Below are positions 42,918-51,225 of a DNA stretch of 64,000 nt, piece by piece. The stretch lies in the NCBI RefSeq assembly GCF_900460065.1, contig NZ_UAVD01000009.1, positions 1 through 64,000 on the forward strand. The letters are read 5' to 3'. The translations under genes and the position numbers were made by a program. The notes beneath the pieces were generated by a model, which searched no databases, was not told where the DNA came from, and saw nothing but the letters and a program-made list of their open reading frames with translations. The stretch is from Streptomyces griseus. Its GTDB lineage: Bacteria; Actinomycetota; Actinomycetes; Streptomycetales; Streptomycetaceae. The stretch's first letter is position 1. Each line of letters starts with the position of its first letter.

Positions 42918-43955
42918 GTGGCGTCCCACCGTCGTCCCAAGCAGCCCAGTCACGGATACACGTCCGTGCTCACCGCGACCGCGGCGGTGACGGTCGCGCT
43001 CTCCGCGCAGTCGGCCTCGGCCGATCCGCTGCCGGACCCCAACAAGAAGGGTGTCCAGGCACAGGTCGACCGGCTGTACGAGCAGGCCACCCAGGCCACC
43101 GAGAAGTACAACGGGGCGAAGGAATCCGCCGGGAAGCTGCAGAAGGAGGCGGACAACCTCCACGAGGAGGTCGTCCGCAAGCAGGCGGCGCTCAACGAGC
43201 TGCGGCAGCAGCTCGGTTCGGCGGCCACGGCCCAGTACCGCAGCGGTGGTCTCGATCCCTCCCTCCAGCTGCTGCTCTCGACCGATCCCGACGCCTACCT
43301 GGACCAGGCGTCGGGCCTCGACCGGCTCAGCGCCCGGCAGTCGGACACGCTCCAGCGGTTCCTCTCGCAGCAGCGCGCCCTGCAACAGCAGCGCGCCCAG
43401 GCGGCGGAGAAGCTCGGCAGCCTCCAGGAGACCCGCAAGGAGCTGGGCAGCAAGAAGAAGGAGATCCAGGGCAAGCTGGCCGAGGCGCAGCGGCTCCTCA
43501 ACACCCTCACGGCCGAGGAGCGGGCCGAGCGGGTCGCCAAGGAGGAGCGGGCCAACCGGGCGAGCGAGCGGGTCGAGCTGGGCAACGAGGCCAGTGCGTC
43601 CGGGCGTACGGCCGCGGCGTTCAACGCGGCCAAGAGCCGGGTCGGCATGCCGTACGTGTGGGGAGCGACCGGGCCCGGGTCCTTCGACTGCTCGGGTCTG
43701 ACCTCCTGGGCGTTCCAGCAGGCCGATGTCTCCCTGCCCCGTACGTCGCAGGCCCAGGCCAACGCCGGCACCCGGATCAACTCGATCGGCGCGCTGAAGC
43801 CCGGCGACCTCGTCATCATGCGCACCGACCTGAGCCATGTGGGCTTCTACGCCGGGAACGGCCAGATACTCCACGCGCCGAAGCCCGGCGCGCAGGTGCG
43901 GTACGAGTCGATGGCCCGCAGCGGGATGCCGTTCATGTGGGGCGTACGGATCTGA
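42918..43955 (+). CDS. Secreted NlpC/P60 peptidoglycan hydrolase
   Basis: A 345-residue exported protein: signal peptide (about 1-36, ending QSASA), a long coiled-coil region (about 45-215, rich in Gln, Glu, Ala, Lys), and a C-terminal NlpC/P60 domain (about 230-345) with catalytic Cys in GSFDCSGLTSW, His in LSHVGFYAG and a third residue in ILHAPKPG. It cleaves cell-wall peptide cross-links (D-gamma-glutamyl-diamino acid endopeptidase type), with the coiled coil likely autoregulatory or docking, as in RipA-like proteins. The RBS is GAAGAAGGAG, and the start is GTG 42918. Confidence 0.93.
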   Translation: MASHRRPKQPSHGYTSVLTATAAVTVALSAQSASADPLPDPNKKGVQAQVDRLYEQATQATEKYNGAKESAGKLQKEADNLHEEVVRKQAALNELRQQLGSAATAQYRSGGLDPSLQLLLSTDPDAYLDQASGLDRLSARQSDTLQRFLSQQRALQQQRAQAAEKLGSLQETRKELGSKKKEIQGKLAEAQRLLNTLTAEERAERVAKEERANRASERVELGNEASASGRTAAAFNAAKSRVGMPYVWGATGPGSFDCSGLTSWAFQQADVSLPRTSQAQANAGTRINSIGALKPGDLVIMRTDLSHVGFYAGNGQILHAPKPGAQVRYESMARSGMPFMWGVRI

Positions 43956-43957
43956 GG

Positions 43958-43988
43958 CGCCGGCCGGCCTGTTCGCGGCCGGCCGGCG
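43958..43988. terminator. Bidirectional terminator between NlpC/P60 and M56 genes
   Basis: CGCCGGCCGGCC (43958-43969) and GGCCGGCCGGCG (43977-43988) form a perfect 12-bp stem with a 7-base loop, 3 bases after one stop and 4 before the other. Confidence 0.88.
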
Positions 43989-43992
43989 GGTG

Positions 43993-44892
43993 TCACCCTA
44001 GACCGGCGTGGCAGGTCAGCAGTACGGGCAGGACGGGCGTGATCAGGGCGCCGGTGCCGACCGCGCACCGCAGGGCGGGATGGGCCCGGTGCGCCGGGGC
44101 CAGCACGCGCCGGAGGCGGACCAGGGCCGTCCGCCCGCCCGCCGCCAGGGCCCCGTTCGGCGCCTCGCCCGCCGCGAGGGTGTACATGGCGGCGGCCAGC
44201 GCCCCGCGCGGGCAGCGGCGCAGCGCGTGGTCGTCGGCGGCCATCTCCAGCAGCAGGGGAACCTGCTGCTGGAGATGGCGGGTGAGCGGCACGCCGGGGA
44301 AGACCCGGGCGAAGGCGTGGGCGACCGCGAGGACGAGGTGGTGGCGGCCGCGGATGTGGGCCCGCTCGTGTTCGACGACGGCGTCGAGTTCGCCGCCGGA
44401 CAGCAGGCGGACGGCCCCGCTGCTGAGGACGATCCTCGGGCGGCGTCCGGGCAGGCAGTAGGCGGCGGGCTCGGCGTGCTCCACCACGGTGGCCCGGGAA
44501 CAGGCCGACCGTCGGCCGACCTTGTCGAGGATCTCGCGGTGCCGGGCACGGGCGGCGTACGCCCGCACGGTGTGCTCGGCGAAGCCGGCGAGGTGGGCCA
44601 CGACCAGGACGCCGACCGCGGCGAGCCCCAGGCCCGGCAGGAGGCCGCCGCCGGACGGGCCGAGACCCAGGGCCGAGCGGCAGGAGTAGAGGATGCCGTG
44701 CAGGTGGGCGCCCGGAGTGGTGAGGTGCAGGGCGGCCAGGGCGACGCAGACGGAGAAGGACGCCGCCAGCGCGAACCAGACGGCGACCGCCAGCAGCGGT
44801 GACCGCTGGGGCCAGTTGCTGCGGAGCAGCGCGGGCGGGGCGAGGACGCCGACGGCCGCGGCGTAACCGAGGAAGAAGGGCGCGGCGTTCAC
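43993..44892 (-). CDS. M56-family BlaR1-like membrane metallopeptidase
   Basis: A 299-residue integral membrane protease with several N-terminal hydrophobic segments (about 1-70 and 95-120), the zinc motif VEHERAHIRGRHH (HExxH; about 185-197), and a conserved membrane-end. BlaR1/MecR1 proteins of this kind sense beta-lactam or wall stress and cleave the partner repressor. There is no large extracellular penicillin-binding sensor domain in this short version, so the signal is unknown. GTG 44892 overlaps the repressor gene stop by 4 bases. Confidence 0.88.
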   Translation of the reverse strand: MNAAPFFLGYAAAVGVLAPPALLRSNWPQRSPLLAVAVWFALAASFSVCVALAALHLTTPGAHLHGILYSCRSALGLGPSGGGLLPGLGLAAVGVLVVAHLAGFAEHTVRAYAARARHREILDKVGRRSACSRATVVEHAEPAAYCLPGRRPRIVLSSGAVRLLSGGELDAVVEHERAHIRGRHHLVLAVAHAFARVFPGVPLTRHLQQQVPLLLEMAADDHALRRCPRGALAAAMYTLAAGEAPNGALAAGGRTALVRLRRVLAPAHRAHPALRCAVGTGALITPVLPVLLTCHAGLG

Positions 44893-45257
44893 AGCTCGCC
44901 GCCGCGGCCCGTCGCGCGCAGCGCCTCGCGGAGCGCGGCGACCTCCTCGTCCGTCATCCGCTCCACGAAGTGCACGAGGGCCGCCGACCGGTCCCGGCTC
45001 GCCCCGAGGGCGTCCTCCATCAGGGCCGCGGAGTAGGCCTCGCGGCTGCGGACCGGCGTGTAGAGCCACGCCTGCCCCTGCTTCCGCCGGGTCAGCCACC
45101 CCTTGTTGTAGAGGATGGTGGCCACGGTCATCACGGTCGTGTAGGCGGCCTGGCGGCGGAGGTTGATGTCGTCGACCACCTCACGGACCGTCGCCGGCCG
45201 GTCCCACTTCCACAGGCAGTCCATGATCTCGGCCTCGAGCTCTCCGAGCCGTCGCAT
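44889..45257 (-). CDS. BlaI/MecI/CopY-family repressor
   Basis: A 122-residue winged-helix repressor: LGELEAEIMDCLWKWDRPATVREVVDDINLRRQAAYTTVMTVATILYNKGWL (residues about 4-55; recognition helix TTVMTVATILYNK) and a C-terminal dimerisation helix. It is coupled with the M56 protease that is expected to inactivate it by cleavage. A half-site resembling the TACA/TGTA of BlaI operators (CTACAATGG region, about 45311-45319) lies upstream. No beta-lactamase gene is adjacent, so the regulated target may be elsewhere or the local NlpC/P60 hydrolase (inference). ATG 45257 (MRRLGELE) preferred. Confidence 0.9.
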   Translation of the reverse strand: MRRLGELEAEIMDCLWKWDRPATVREVVDDINLRRQAAYTTVMTVATILYNKGWLTRRKQGQAWLYTPVRSREAYSAALMEDALGASRDRSAALVHFVERMTDEEVAALREALRATGRGGEL

Positions 45258-45338
45258 ACCCCGTCCCCACGTCCCCGCGCCCCGTGCGCCTTCGCGCGCA
45301 CGGGAGACCATTGTAGGTTCACGCCCGGACCGGCGGAT

Positions 45339-46373
45339 CTAGAATCCCCGCCGGGACTCCCGGACCAGCAGCACCAGGAGGTACGCCCCGCCGACGCACA
45401 CGGTGACCGCGCCGGTCGGCAGCACCACTCCCCCGATCGCGTGCTGCGCCGCGATGTCGGCGCCGAGCAGCAGCAGCGCGCCGACGAGCGCCGATCCGGC
45501 GAGGTCGACGGAGGTTCCGCGCCCGGTGAGGCGGCGGGCGATCTGCGGCGCCGCCAGGGCCACGAAGGCGATGGGGCCGGCCGCGGCGGTCACCGCGGCC
45601 GTGGCGGTCACGCCGAGGACGACCAGCAGCAGTTTCGTCCGCTCGACGCGTACGCCCAGCATCGCCGCCGTGTCGTCGCCCAGTTCGAGCCAGCGCATCC
45701 GGCGCTGTGCCACCGGGGCGGCCAGGGCGACCACGGCCACCAGGACGGAGGCCATCAGGACGGCGGGCCAGCCGATGGCGCTGAGCGAGCCGGCGCCCCA
45801 CACCGCGGCCCGCAGCGCGGTGTCCACGTCGGCCTTCACGGAGAACCACGTGTTGACCGAGGAGAGCAGCGCGCCGACCGCGATCCCCACGATGATGAGC
45901 CGGAAGCCCCGGACGCCCCGCCGGAACGACAGCAGATACACGGCGAGTGCGGTAACGAGTCCGCCGGCGAGGGCGCCCGCCGCGAGCGCCGAGTAACTGC
46001 TCGCGCCCGCGAGCAGGGTGAGGACGACGCCGGTGTAGGAGCCGGTGGTGAAGCCGATGACGTCGGGGCTGCCGAGCGGGTTGCGGGTCAGGGACTGGAA
46101 GACCGCGCCGCCCAGAGCGAGGGCGGCCCCGAACACCACGGCGGCGACGATGCGCGGCGCCCGCCATTCCAGGACGACGGTGCGGACGCCGTTGCCGGCG
46201 GTGCCCGACACGACGGCGGCGAGGTCGCCGAGGCTCAGCGCGTAGCTGCCGAGGGTGAAGGCCCACAGGGCCAGGGCGAGCAGCGCGGCCGACAGCAGCC
46301 CGCACACGAGGACTCCGCGGCGCGACGCCCGCAGGCTCAGCGACCCCGCCCGGAGGACGAAGGTCCCGCTCAC
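45339..46373 (-). CDS. FecCD-family siderophore ABC permease 2
   Basis: A 344-residue permease of the BtuC/FecCD family with about 9-10 membrane helices (first at about 20-40: VLVCGLLSAALLALALWAF) and FecCD motifs RAPRIVAAVVFGAALALGGAVFQSLTRNPLGSPD (quoted as RAPRIVAAVV and QSLTRNPLGSPDVIG, residues about 80-110), typical of Fe-siderophore transporters. GTG 46373 overlaps the stop of permease 1 by 4 bases (GTGA). It forms a heterodimer with permease 1. No ATP-binding subunit gene is found in this locus. Confidence 0.92.
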   Translation of the reverse strand: MSGTFVLRAGSLSLRASRRGVLVCGLLSAALLALALWAFTLGSYALSLGDLAAVVSGTAGNGVRTVVLEWRAPRIVAAVVFGAALALGGAVFQSLTRNPLGSPDVIGFTTGSYTGVVLTLLAGASSYSALAAGALAGGLVTALAVYLLSFRRGVRGFRLIIVGIAVGALLSSVNTWFSVKADVDTALRAAVWGAGSLSAIGWPAVLMASVLVAVVALAAPVAQRRMRWLELGDDTAAMLGVRVERTKLLLVVLGVTATAAVTAAAGPIAFVALAAPQIARRLTGRGTSVDLAGSALVGALLLLGADIAAQHAIGGVVLPTGAVTVCVGGAYLLVLLVRESRRGF

Positions 46374-47428
46374 AGTTGCCTCACCCGGTTTCCGCGCACC
46401 AGCAGGATCAGTACGGGCGCTCCGATGAGCGGCATCATGACGCCGACCTGGAGTTCGGACGGAATGACGATCAGTCGGCCCAGCACATCGGCGAACAGCA
46501 CGATCGCCGGGGCGAGGACGGCGGAGTAGACCAGGATCCAGCGCCAGTCGGGCCCGGTGAGCCGGCGCACGGCGTGCGGGACCATGAGGCCGACGAACAT
46601 CAGCGGGCCCGCGGCGGCCGTCGCCGAACCGCACAGCAGGGCCACCGCGACCACCACACCGCACCGGGTCGCGCCGACCCGCAGCCCGACGGCCCGCCCC
46701 GCGTCGTCGCCGAGCGCGATCGCGTTGAGCGGGCGGGCGCAGAGGGCGGCGGCCAGCAGTCCGGCCAGCACGAAGGGCGCGATGTCGGCGGCGGTGCCGG
46801 TCGGGCGGTCGGTGATGGTGCCGGCTCCCCAGAACCGCATGCGGTCGAAGGTGTCCGTGTCGATCAGGGCGAGGGTCTGGGAGATGCCGAGCAGCACCGC
46901 CGAGAAGGCGACCCCGACCAGGGTGAGGCGCAGCGGTGTGGGTCCGCCCCGTCCGCCGCTCGCGGCGAGGTAGACGACCGCCGAGCCGACGACGGCGCCG
47001 GCGAAGGCGAAGGGCAGGTACTGGTCGATGCGGGTGACGCCGAAGGCGGCGACGGCCAGGGTGACGGCGAAGCTCGCGCCGGCGTTGACGCCGAGGACAC
47101 CGGGGTCGGCGAGCGGATTGCGGGTGAGCGCCTGGATGAGCGCCCCCGCGACCCCGAGGGACGCGCCGACGACGATGCCGAGCAGCGTGCGGTCCACGCG
47201 GGCGCCGCTGATCGTGGCGTGCGAGGCGGAGCCGTCGGGGGCGGTCAGCGCCTGCCACACCACGTCGAGGGGGAGCATCGCCGAGCCGATCGCGACGCTG
47301 AGGACCACCGCCACCAGGAGCGTGCCGAGGGCGACGCCCAGGCCGAGGAGCCGACGGGTCCTGCGACGTGACGACCTCGACGGCGCGGCCGGTGGTGGCG
47401 CGGTCGTCGGCGCGAGCGCCTGTGCCAT
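46370..47428 (-). CDS. FecCD-family siderophore ABC permease 1
   Basis: A 352-residue FecCD permease with a disordered N-terminal region (about 1-25), then about 9-10 membrane helices and the motif LGVAGALIQALTRNPLADPGVLGVNAGASFAV (residues about 92-123, quoted as QALTRNPLADPGVLGVNAG). It imports ferric siderophore with permease 2 and the lipoprotein encoded at 48404-49390. The ATG follows GGGAGAACAG. The AraC regulator gene is 91 bases upstream on the same strand, so they may be co-transcribed. Confidence 0.92.
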   Translation of the reverse strand: MAQALAPTTAPPPAAPSRSSRRRTRRLLGLGVALGTLLVAVVLSVAIGSAMLPLDVVWQALTAPDGSASHATISGARVDRTLLGIVVGASLGVAGALIQALTRNPLADPGVLGVNAGASFAVTLAVAAFGVTRIDQYLPFAFAGAVVGSAVVYLAASGGRGGPTPLRLTLVGVAFSAVLLGISQTLALIDTDTFDRMRFWGAGTITDRPTGTAADIAPFVLAGLLAAALCARPLNAIALGDDAGRAVGLRVGATRCGVVVAVALLCGSATAAAGPLMFVGLMVPHAVRRLTGPDWRWILVYSAVLAPAIVLFADVLGRLIVIPSELQVGVMMPLIGAPVLILLVRGNRVRQL

Positions 47429-47519
47429 CTGTTCTCCCTGTGCAACCCGCCACCCGGACAGGCCGGAGTGCCGTGTGTGATCGACGTACGTGGACCGCTG
47501 GAGCGGCCCGGCTCCCGGC

Positions 47520-48266
47520 TCAGCGGCCGCCGAGCGCCCCCAGCGCGTCCGTGGTGAGCGCGCTCACGGGCACCCCGGACTCGCGGCTCAGCGCGCGCAG
47601 CAGTCCGGCCCGGGTCGCATAGCCGGCCGCCCTGGCCGCGGCCGTCAGCTCGCCTCCGCCGCGGAGGTGTTCGACGGCGGCGTTCATCCTGGCCCGGTTG
47701 CGCCACCGTGTGAAGGGCAGTCCGGTCTCGTCGAGGATGACGCGCTGCACCTGGCGGGGGCTCATCCGGTGCCGTTCGGCGAGCCGTTCCAGGGTGAGGG
47801 AGGGGGCGCGCAGGGCCTCGCGGGCGAGTGCGCGCACCGCGGGGTGGACGGGCAGCACGACCGGGAAGTACTGCCGGGAGATGCCCCTCAGGACCCGCCC
47901 CAGTTCCTGGCGGAAGGGCTCGACCTGCTCCGGGGTGGACGGCGCCGCGCCCAGTGTGGTGGTCATGACCTCCACGATCGCGGGGACCGCTCCGAGCGGC
48001 TGGACCCGGCGTCGTGGCTGGTCAGCGGGGTCGAGGAGGGGGCCGAGTGCCATGCCGCCCGGGTCGATCCGCAGCGCGTGCGGCACGCGCGGAGCGAGCC
48101 AGAGGGCCTCGTGCCGGCCGAGCCGCCACTCCTCGCCGTCGGCGGACAGGCGGGCGCTGCCGGTCACCAGGTAGATGAGGTGCGGCGCGTCGTGCCGATG
48201 CGTGTCGTGCCCCAGAAAGCGGATGGCGTTCTCGGCGACCACCGTGCCGAGCGATGTCGTCGGCAA
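47520..48266 (-). CDS. AraC-family transcriptional regulator
   Basis: A 248-residue AraC-type regulator with an N-terminal cupin-like sensor part (HDTHRHDAPHLIYLVTGSARL; residues about 18-40) and a C-terminal pair of helix-turn-helices (about 155-245: LTLERLAERHRMSPRQVQRVI and AGYATRAGLLRALSRESG). Located between siderophore permeases and the binding-protein gene, it may activate uptake when iron-siderophore is present. The TTG start is favoured by GGGAGG six bases upstream. The intergenic region to the SBP gene carries an iron box. Confidence 0.88.
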   Translation of the reverse strand: MPTTSLGTVVAENAIRFLGHDTHRHDAPHLIYLVTGSARLSADGEEWRLGRHEALWLAPRVPHALRIDPGGMALGPLLDPADQPRRRVQPLGAVPAIVEVMTTTLGAAPSTPEQVEPFRQELGRVLRGISRQYFPVVLPVHPAVRALAREALRAPSLTLERLAERHRMSPRQVQRVILDETGLPFTRWRNRARMNAAVEHLRGGGELTAAARAAGYATRAGLLRALSRESGVPVSALTTDALGALGGR

Positions 48267-48340
48267 GCGTGCCTCCCGTTGTGCGACGCGTCGTGTCCGT
48301 CACTGGCGATGTCGTACGCGGATCGACGCAGCGGAACCAG

Positions 48341-48359
48341 CGAGGTTAGCCTCACCTTA
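48341..48359. promoter_or_regulatory. Iron box (DmdR1/IdeR-type operator)
   Basis: CGAGGTTAGCCTCACCTTA matches 15 of 19 positions of the consensus TTAGGTTAGGCTCACCTAA as I recall it. It lies 45 bases before the binding-protein start and between divergent promoters, so iron-dependent repression of both the uptake genes and the AraC gene is likely. Confidence 0.8.
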
Positions 48360-48403
48360 CCAACAGCTCGAATCTCCGAGCCTACCCAGCCACATGAGGT
48401 CCC

Positions 48404-49390
48404 ATGTTTGCTCCTGCCCGCCTTCTCGCCGTCGCGGTCGTCGCCGCGCTGGCCCTCACCGGCTGCTCGGCCGCCGACCCGTCGGGCGACGGGGACAAGG
48501 CCTCCGCCGCGAAGACCCGAACGGTCACGACCGACTACGGCAAGGTGGAGGTGCCGACCGAGCCCAAGAAGGTGGTCGTGCTGAACCACGCCCTCGCCGG
48601 GTACCTCTACGACCTCGATGTGCCGGTGCGGGCCACCATCCCCGAGGACGCCGAGAGCAAGGGCGAGTTCTCGCCGAACTGGGCGAAGGAGGCGAAGGCG
48701 GACGGGACGACCTTCCTGCCGTGGAGCGTCGACGGCTTCGACCTGGAGGCGATCCTCGCCCTGGAGCCCGACCTCATCGTCGGTGGCGGCATCGGCTTCC
48801 CGCTGTTCCAGGCGGAGAAGGTGTACGACGAGCTCACCGACATCGCCCCCACCGTGCTGGTGGGCAAGAAGCTCGGCGACTGGCGGGCCCAGTTCTCCTT
48901 CCTCGCCGGCGACGTGTTCGGCAAGGCCGACGTCTACGACAAGCACCTGGCCGCCTACGACAAGCGGATCGGCGAGGTGAAGAAGGCGATCCGGCCGCCG
49001 GCCGGCCCGGTCTCCTTCCTGACCTTCACCGGCGACGGCACCGCCTTCGGCCTGGTGGAGAGCGTGGGCCTGCCCACCGAGCTGAAGAAGGTCGGCATCG
49101 AGCCGGCGCCGGTCTTCGCCGACGGCGGCTTCAAGGTGTACGGGCAGGGCGGTGACATGTTCGAGCTGTCGACGGAGAAGGTGGGCCAGACGATCACCCA
49201 GCCGTCCGTGTTCGTGATGGGCTTCAACGCCGACACGACGGACGTCGCCACCCTCAAGAAGAACCCCGTCTACGGCGCGCTGCCCGCCTTCAGGGCGAAC
49301 CGGGCCTACGACCTGCCGCACTGGGTGCTGCGCGGCGACTACGACGAGTCGATGGCCCTCCTCGACATCATCGAGAAGCAGTTCTCCTGA
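48404..49390 (+). CDS. Siderophore-binding lipoprotein (FecB/FepB-like)
   Basis: A 328-residue periplasmic-type binding lipoprotein: signal with lipobox LALTGCSA, then the helical-backbone fold of class III binding proteins (VVVLNHALAGYLYDLDV, residues about 55-72; DLEAILALEPDLIVGGG, about 110-125). It delivers ferric siderophore to the FecCD permeases. Its stop and the next start overlap by one base (TGATG), so it is translationally linked to the reductase fusion. Upstream iron box 48341-48359. No ATPase gene is nearby. Confidence 0.92.
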   Translation: MFAPARLLAVAVVAALALTGCSAADPSGDGDKASAAKTRTVTTDYGKVEVPTEPKKVVVLNHALAGYLYDLDVPVRATIPEDAESKGEFSPNWAKEAKADGTTFLPWSVDGFDLEAILALEPDLIVGGGIGFPLFQAEKVYDELTDIAPTVLVGKKLGDWRAQFSFLAGDVFGKADVYDKHLAAYDKRIGEVKKAIRPPAGPVSFLTFTGDGTAFGLVESVGLPTELKKVGIEPAPVFADGGFKVYGQGGDMFELSTEKVGQTITQPSVFVMGFNADTTDVATLKKNPVYGALPAFRANRAYDLPHWVLRGDYDESMALLDIIEKQFS

Positions 49391-51159
49391 TGGCCGCCCA
49401 GCGTGCGTACACGACGCACCCCCTCGTCCTGCGCCGGGTCACCGTGCGCCGCGTCGAGGAGGTCACCCCCCGGATGCGGCGCGTCGTCCTCGGCGGCGAG
49501 GAGCTCGCGGCGTTCACCCGTGACGGGATCGACCACCCCGGCTTCACCGCGCCCGGGTTCGACGACCACATCAAGCTGATCCTGGCCGCCGACGGGGACG
49601 TCCGGGCGGCGCTCCCGGCCCAGTTGCCGCACGGCATCGAGTGGACGCCGGCCGAGCACCGGCTGACCCGCGACTACACGCCCCGGCGGGTGGACCACCG
49701 GGCGGGAGAGCTCCACCTCGACTTCGTGGTGCACGGCGAGGGGCCCGCGGAGGCCTGGTCGGCGTCGGCACGGGAGGGCGACGAGCTGTGGTTCGTGGGG
49801 CCCAAGTCGTCGCTCCGGCTGCCGGAACGGCTGGACTGGATCCTCCTCATCGGGGACGAGACGGCGCTGCCCGCGATCGGCCGCTTCCTCGACGAACGTC
49901 CCCTCGACGCCCCGGCGCACGTCCTGGTCACCGTCCCGGACGAGGCGGCACGCCAGGAGCCGGTGCTGCGCGACGGCGACACGATCACCTGGGTGGTCGC
50001 CGAGCCGGGCGACGCCGCGGCGCTGGACGCCGCCGTGCGCGCCCTGCCGGTGCCGGCGGGCGAGGGGTACGTCTGGGCGGCGGCGGAGAGCCGGGCGCTG
50101 CTGCCGGTACGCCGGTATCTCCAGCGGGAGCGGAAGCTCCCCAAGGACCGGCTGAACATCACGGGTTACTGGCACCGGGAGGAGGCCGCCGCAGCCGAGG
50201 CGCCGGACACCGCCGACGCCGCCGCGCAGGGCCCTGCCGAGATCCCGTCGCCGCTGCCGTGGCTGGTGGCCCGCGCCGCACTGCGACTCGGCGTCGTCGA
50301 CGCGGTGGCCGACGCGCCGGGGCTCTCCGCCGACGCGCTCGCGGCCCGGCTGGGCGTGTCCGGGACCGGGATCGGCGTACTGCTTCCGCTGCTCGCCGCG
50401 TACGACGTGGTCGTCGGCGCGGACGGCGGGGCCGGGCTGCGCCTGGGCCCGGCGGGCGAGGAGCTCCTGGACGACCACGAGCGGGAGGAGTACACCGGCC
50501 ACGAGGCCGAACTGCTGCTGGCTCTCACGCACCTGGCTCCCGCGGTCCGGGACGGCACGTCCCCCTGGCGGCTCGCCGCGGGCGCCACCCTGCACGACAC
50601 GGTGACGCACGACGCCGACCGCTACGCCGAGCTGGTCGAGGAGTGCGAGCAGTTGGTCTTCCTGCTGACCGGTCTGACGGCCGACCCCCTCTGGGCGGAC
50701 GTCGGGACCTGTCTTCTGACCGGTCCCGGCAGCGCCTCGGTGGTCGCCGCTCTCGACGACGCCGGGCGGCGGCCCCGGCTGCGGATCGCGGAGGAGTCCG
50801 TCCCGGCCGAGGTCCTGCGCGGGCATCTCACGGCACCGGACCGGATCGACTGGACGGCCGGCCCCGCCGATGTCGCCGTCGCCGCGAAGGCTCTCGCCCA
50901 CCGCACCGACGAGGAGGCCGTGGCGCTCCTCACGCGGCTGGCCGAATGGACCGGGACCGCTGTGCTCGTCGAGGCCTCCCGCCCCGACGGGCTGAGCCCG
51001 CACGCGGCCGAGGCGGCTCTGCACGCGTACACCGCGACCGGCAGTCCGCTGCGCGACTCCGCCGCGCTCGCCGCGCTCGCGGGGCGCTCGGGATGGAGTG
51101 TCGACCGGACGATCGCGCTCGGCTGGGGCACCGAGGCCACGGTGCTGCGCCGGGCCTGA
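49390..51159 (+). CDS. Siderophore-interacting reductase fused to a methyltransferase-like domain
   Basis: The 589-residue protein has two parts. Residues about 1-273 are a siderophore-interacting protein (FAD-dependent ferric-siderophore reductase): RDYTPRRV (flavin-binding RxYT), GPKSSLRLPERLDWILLIGDETALPAIGRFL, and terminal WHRE. Residues about 290-589 resemble an O-methyltransferase family 2 protein: dimerisation winged helix (ARAALRLGVVDAVADAPGLSADALAARLG) and a Rossmann-like part, but the SAM-binding GxGxG is replaced by LLTGPGSASVVAAL, so methyl transfer is doubtful. Fe(III) reduction releases iron after import. The second part is probably a regulatory or docking domain. ATG overlaps the upstream stop. 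Confidence 0.85.
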   Translation: MAAQRAYTTHPLVLRRVTVRRVEEVTPRMRRVVLGGEELAAFTRDGIDHPGFTAPGFDDHIKLILAADGDVRAALPAQLPHGIEWTPAEHRLTRDYTPRRVDHRAGELHLDFVVHGEGPAEAWSASAREGDELWFVGPKSSLRLPERLDWILLIGDETALPAIGRFLDERPLDAPAHVLVTVPDEAARQEPVLRDGDTITWVVAEPGDAAALDAAVRALPVPAGEGYVWAAAESRALLPVRRYLQRERKLPKDRLNITGYWHREEAAAAEAPDTADAAAQGPAEIPSPLPWLVARAALRLGVVDAVADAPGLSADALAARLGVSGTGIGVLLPLLAAYDVVVGADGGAGLRLGPAGEELLDDHEREEYTGHEAELLLALTHLAPAVRDGTSPWRLAAGATLHDTVTHDADRYAELVEECEQLVFLLTGLTADPLWADVGTCLLTGPGSASVVAALDDAGRRPRLRIAEESVPAEVLRGHLTAPDRIDWTAGPADVAVAAKALAHRTDEEAVALLTRLAEWTGTAVLVEASRPDGLSPHAAEAALHAYTATGSPLRDSAALAALAGRSGWSVDRTIALGWGTEATVLRRA

Positions 51160-51225
51160 CGCCCGCCCCCACAGGGGAGGGGCGGGCGGGGAGGCCGCCG
51201 GGGTCAGCCCGACCCCGGCGGCCTC
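51160..51225. terminator. Tandem hairpin terminators after the siderophore operon
   Basis: First: CGCCCGCCCC (51160-51169) with GGGGCGGGCG (51179-51188). Second: GAGGCCGCCGGGGTC (51191-51205) with GACCCCGGCGGCCTC (51211-51225), a perfect 15-bp stem. The second overlaps the stop of the convergent kinase gene, so it is bidirectional. Confidence 0.9.
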
